A DNA stretch of 23,291 nt. Origin: a virus. The notes beneath the pieces are model-generated. The model worked only from the letters and a program-made list of their open reading frames with translations, ran no database searches and was not told the origin of the DNA. Positions 20,359-23,291 of this stretch are shown here, piece after piece. Within the stretch, counting starts at the first letter, position 1; every line of letters begins with the position of its first letter. Made by a program: the position numbers and the translations under genes. The stretch spans positions 1 to 23,291 of IMG/VR virus record IMGVR_UViG_3300044629_000496; one strand, given 5' to 3'.

Positions 20359-21491
20359 TACTTTGCTCCTCTGAGGTAGGCTTCAGGCTTCTTGGCCTTC
20401 GGCGGTATTTTCGTAGGAGGAGCTGAACGCTTGTGCGTCCGGATACCCACGCGCATCTTGTCGAGTTTCTTGGCGCCAGCGGCGTTGTTTCCGTCGCCGA
20501 GGGAGGACACTGTGTCAGCATCCATCACGTATTCGCCGTCGCTGAGCATCGCGGGGATCTTGTCGTCCTGACCAGAGGTGCCGCCTCGGACGTAGGAGGA
20601 TAGACCACCTTGGGCCATCTGACGTTTCGGCTCACCAAGTTGATTTTGCTCAGTTCGAGACTCTCGATTAAAGAGTCCGTCCATAGCATCTTGATCTACC
20701 GGACGCATACGGCTTTTCAGTTGCTCATCAGCGCGAGCGCGAAGGACAGCGTTGTACTTTTCCTGCTTCTCTTCCGGAGTGTCTGGTATCTGACGATTGT
20801 TCATCAAGTAACGCAGGAAGCCGCCGATAGAGGTGTTGGGCTGGCCGCCATCAGCTAGGTACTGAGTGGAATCATCAATGTCGCCATACAAAGCCTGAAG
20901 TAGATCATCAAAGCTTCCACCCTCCGCCGCCTTGACCGTCATGCTTGATAGGGAGTTGTTGGTGAAGGCGTTTGGGGTATCAGCGCCCCAGTTGCCGCGA
21001 CCAACCGCCTTGCGGTTTTGTTCAAAGTTCATTGGCGCGGTAGCTTGTTGCTGAGCCGCACGACGGGCGTCTTGCTCCGCCAGACCGCGCCTGCGATTGG
21101 CCTCAATCTCTTCAAGCTTCTTTTTCTGGAGATAGTACATGGCGAGCGCGCTGCCTCCGCCGATGACACCTTTGCCGAGATTGGACCCAGCAAACGCGGC
21201 AGTCTTATCCGCCCAGTTGTTGAGGGTGCCCCACAATCCGCCGCTATCGGGAGATTGAGGACGTCCGCCAACAGCGTCATCGAAAGCGTACGTATTCTGA
21301 GCAGTCATCGGGATGCCGAGTCTATCGTAGTTGCCGCCCCCGCCAGACGGCAGTGGTGACGACATCTCGGTCATTCTAGGCGCTGCGCTTTCGGAGAAAC
21401 TTTTCAGCCAGTCGCCTATACCGGAAGAAAAATTCCCAGCGCCCTCTAGGTAACCGTAGTTCTCATCTCCGGGCATCAATGGGTTTGACAT
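20358..21491 (-). CDS. Virion protein with the DxIPAMLSDGEYVM motif, 377 aa
   Basis: It has AGGAG 9 nt before its ATG. The N-terminus is Gly/Ser-rich, and a short hydrophobic segment (KGVIGGGSALAMYYLQKKK, 107-125) could touch a membrane. Residues 307-326 read GQDDKIPAMLSDGEYVMDAD, followed by LGDGNNAAGAKKLDKM. That block recurs in many phage tail or structural proteins, often described only as structural. The C-terminus is basic and Pro/Lys-rich. By position it belongs to the tail or internal protein set. Confidence 0.65.
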   Translation of the reverse strand: MSNPLMPGDENYGYLEGAGNFSSGIGDWLKSFSESAAPRMTEMSSPLPSGGGGNYDRLGIPMTAQNTYAFDDAVGGRPQSPDSGGLWGTLNNWADKTAAFAGSNLGKGVIGGGSALAMYYLQKKKLEEIEANRRRGLAEQDARRAAQQQATAPMNFEQNRKAVGRGNWGADTPNAFTNNSLSSMTVKAAEGGSFDDLLQALYGDIDDSTQYLADGGQPNTSIGGFLRYLMNNRQIPDTPEEKQEKYNAVLRARADEQLKSRMRPVDQDAMDGLFNRESRTEQNQLGEPKRQMAQGGLSSYVRGGTSGQDDKIPAMLSDGEYVMDADTVSSLGDGNNAAGAKKLDKMRVGIRTHKRSAPPTKIPPKAKKPEAYLRGAK

Positions 21492-21495
21492 AATT

Positions 21496-23049
21496 TTATG
21501 CTCCTGCTAGTGCGGAAATGTTGCGTTTGCGTTTGGACTTGACATTCCGCGCAGACTCGCTACGCTTCTCCTGCCGAGCATCTGAGTTGTCTTGCATGTC
21601 TCGCATGTACTTGGCAACGGCGTCTTCTTTGTCAGACGCGCCCTTCAACTTGTCATGCGCCGACTTGGCGATCTTGCCGTACTTCACAGCCTTTTCGAGC
21701 AACGGATTCTCCGCCATGGTTTGGTTGTAGCTGCGTTCGATTTGGTTCAATGGAGAGTCTGGGCTATTGAATCCTGTGTCTTGCTGCATAGCATCGTCGA
21801 ACTGAAGTTGGCCGGAGGCGTCAGTGGGGAAGTCCATTGGGACGTATCCTGTATCCGGAATACCCATATCCATCGAGTAATCGCCAGCATACTGGCTCAG
21901 TCCGCCGAGACCTTCGTATCCGCTCATGGCGTTACTCATCGCACCGGTATCGAAAGCATTCTGATAACCGAGGCTTCCCATGTCACCGCCGCCGAAGTCC
22001 ATACCCCCGAACCCGCTGATCGCCCCAGCACCACTCATCACGGCACCGAGGATGTTCCCTTGATCAAGAGAGTTAGCAGCGTTCAGCGCCATGGCGAAAG
22101 GTTGCCATGGGCCGGGGATCATAGCTGCGATAGACGAGATTGGGCCGAGGTCCCCGAGGAATCCACCGCCTCCGAACATGGCGTCTGCGCGGTCTGATTG
22201 TGCTCCGGGAGACATGTAGCTGTTCCATCCAGCTTGAGATGCCGCGATCGCTTCTGGATCCGCATGGAGCACCTTTGCCGCGTCTGGGCCGAGACGGGAA
22301 ACGTAATATGCTTGCGGATCGAATCCTGCCGAGGAGCTATCCCCGTTTCGTGCGCGGTAGTTCAGGTTGCCGAACAGATTGTTGGCCTCAGTGATTCCGC
22401 GACTTTGAATCCAGTTGGACAGCGGATCGTTCCATCCCTTGGCATCGTTCATCACCAACTGAACACGCGGGTCGATCGCACCCATGGCTTCCGTCGGGTC
22501 ACGATCGTACTGGTAAAGTCCAGTGAATGGCGAGCCTTTGTAAAGCAGTGAATTGCCCGACAGCGAAATGTCACCGTACTTCTTGGGCGCAGACGCGATC
22601 TGTTGTAGGTAAGCGGCGTATTCAGGGGTGGGAGAATCTATCGGCCCCCACTCACCCCAGCCTCCGGGAGTTGTCATCGCTCCCCCAGTCCACTGCGGGA
22701 TGTCTGGTGATGTCCAGTTTTCGGCGGTAATTCCTCCCATCGGGATGTTTCGATTGACTCCGAACTTGCCCCAGTCAATCAGCGCGTCTGAGTAGTTGCC
22801 AGTCTGGTACGGAACATCTCCATACAAAGAAGCGTACTTCTGATAGTCGGGGGATTTGGTCAGCTCATCCCACGAGACATTCAGATCGGGACCTTGCTGC
22901 ATTGCTTGTGTGGAGGACGCGTCGCCGGCACCGGAGAGTGGATTACCCCCTGCCAAGGCGGCTGACATCGCACCAAAGGAGTTCCCAGCTCCTCCCGGCC
23001 CGAAGGAGGAATCCATGCCACCAGTCTGATCGCCGAACGGGTTGCTCAT
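21496..23049 (-). CDS. Gly-rich virion protein, 517 aa
   Basis: It overlaps the partial upstream gene as ATGA. It begins with a Gly/Ser/Ala-rich low-complexity stretch (FGPGGAGNSFGAMSAALAGG), then a mixed domain (60-290). A hydrophobic, Gly-rich region (about 298-360, from ISSIAAMIPGPWQPF to SGAGAISGFGG) resembles ejection proteins that insert into membranes. The last 60 residues are charged and helical with a basic end (RNVKSKRKRNISALAGA). No catalytic motif is seen. The layout matches the two other virion proteins downstream in style but not in sequence. Confidence 0.6.
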   Translation of the reverse strand: MSNPFGDQTGGMDSSFGPGGAGNSFGAMSAALAGGNPLSGAGDASSTQAMQQGPDLNVSWDELTKSPDYQKYASLYGDVPYQTGNYSDALIDWGKFGVNRNIPMGGITAENWTSPDIPQWTGGAMTTPGGWGEWGPIDSPTPEYAAYLQQIASAPKKYGDISLSGNSLLYKGSPFTGLYQYDRDPTEAMGAIDPRVQLVMNDAKGWNDPLSNWIQSRGITEANNLFGNLNYRARNGDSSSAGFDPQAYYVSRLGPDAAKVLHADPEAIAASQAGWNSYMSPGAQSDRADAMFGGGGFLGDLGPISSIAAMIPGPWQPFAMALNAANSLDQGNILGAVMSGAGAISGFGGMDFGGGDMGSLGYQNAFDTGAMSNAMSGYEGLGGLSQYAGDYSMDMGIPDTGYVPMDFPTDASGQLQFDDAMQQDTGFNSPDSPLNQIERSYNQTMAENPLLEKAVKYGKIAKSAHDKLKGASDKEDAVAKYMRDMQDNSDARQEKRSESARNVKSKRKRNISALAGA

Positions 23050-23291
23050 GACCTGTTGTCCCCCAGCTCAGTATGAATGATCACCTTGCCCGCCTCGTAG
23101 AAGCCATCGAGCGTGTTGCTTTCGAACTTGAGCAGGATATGGCGGCGTTGTTCGCGCATGTCGATTTTTCCAGTGGTCACACCGAAATTATAACTCGTTT
23201 CCGGCTCAGCAGGAGCCTGGGCAAACTCGTACCCAATGACAGTGCAAGTCATGTCGCCCACCTGAACAAAGTCAGGCTCGACACGGGTCAG
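23046..23291 (-). CDS. C-terminal part of a virion or tail protein (5' end outside window)
   Basis: The minus-strand frame stays open to the window edge; an internal GTG at 23261 gives 71 aa, but upstream codons continue without a stop (LTRVEPDFVQ before GDMTC), so the gene is probably longer. The visible 81 residues are beta-rich (CTVIGYEFAQAPAEPETSYN, then RRHILLKFESNTLDGFYEAG) and end in ELGDNRS. The stop overlaps the next gene as ATGA. The beta-rich character suggests a tail or tail-fibre-adjacent protein; this is only a suggestion. Confidence 0.6.
   Translation of the reverse strand: MTRVEPDFVQVGDMTCTVIGYEFAQAPAEPETSYNFGVTTGKIDMREQRRHILLKFESNTLDGFYEAGKVIIHTELGDNRS

Noticed and set aside
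16004-23049. Shared N-termini MADP (two genes) and MSNP (two genes) as a sign of paralogy
   Set aside because: The match stops after four residues and the rest of the proteins do not align by eye.
1-23291. tRNA genes, insertion sequences, integrase or attachment site
   Set aside because: I found no cloverleaf, transposase, integrase motif or paired terminal repeats.

Overview
The window is part of the genome of a tailed double-stranded DNA bacteriophage. Almost every base is coding, genes overlap by a few bases (ATGA, TGATG, TTGA and TAATG junctions), and there are no rRNA, tRNA or host metabolic genes. Virion genes on the minus strand converge on replication and nucleotide-metabolism genes on the plus strand. 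The large Gly-, Ala- and Gln-rich minus-strand proteins resemble the internal, ejection and tail-associated proteins of podovirus-like phages. The ribosome binding sites (AGGAG/AAGGAG) and base composition fit a proteobacterial host, but the host cannot be named from this sequence.

Region 1 (about 354-4849) is the most interesting part. It looks like a thymidine (5-hydroxymethyluracil) DNA hypermodification cassette. It holds a SAM-methyltransferase-fold protein, two proteins resembling the alpha-glutamyl/putrescinyl-thymine pyrophosphorylase (aGPT-PPlase) family, two tandem paralogous P-loop kinases resembling 5-hydroxymethyl-dU DNA kinases, and a thymidylate-synthase-family enzyme whose residues fit a dUMP substrate. 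In the known pathway, dUMP hydroxymethylase makes hmdUMP, which is built into DNA. A DNA kinase then phosphorylates the hydroxymethyl group, and an aGPT-PPlase-family enzyme replaces the phosphate with an amine or amino acid. The duplicated kinases, the two different transferase-like proteins and the methyltransferase-like protein make this an unusual version, and its final base cannot be predicted from the sequence.

Region 2 (4846-8320) continues the same overlapping gene string: a DEDDh 3'-5' exonuclease, a YfbR-like HD nucleotidase, a DUF3310 protein, a compact family B DNA polymerase and a small unknown protein. Region 3 (8327-13225) begins at a putative promoter. It encodes a Sak4/AAA_24-like ATPase, a DUF669 protein that is probably an SSB, a rho-independent terminator, several small unknown proteins, a Cas4-like Fe-S exonuclease and a RuvC-like resolvase. 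Together these form a replication and recombination module.

Region 4 (13257-16179) begins at a second promoter that shares an exact 11-bp core with the first. It carries small accessory genes: a Cys-rich zinc-ribbon-like peptide, a one-pass membrane protein, an RNA ligase and coiled-coil proteins. Its last gene runs 176 nt into the oppositely oriented end of the virion operon.

Region 5 (16004-23291, minus strand) holds five large virion proteins plus one cut by the window edge, read from right to left. No promoter for this operon is visible in the window, so it probably lies beyond 23291.
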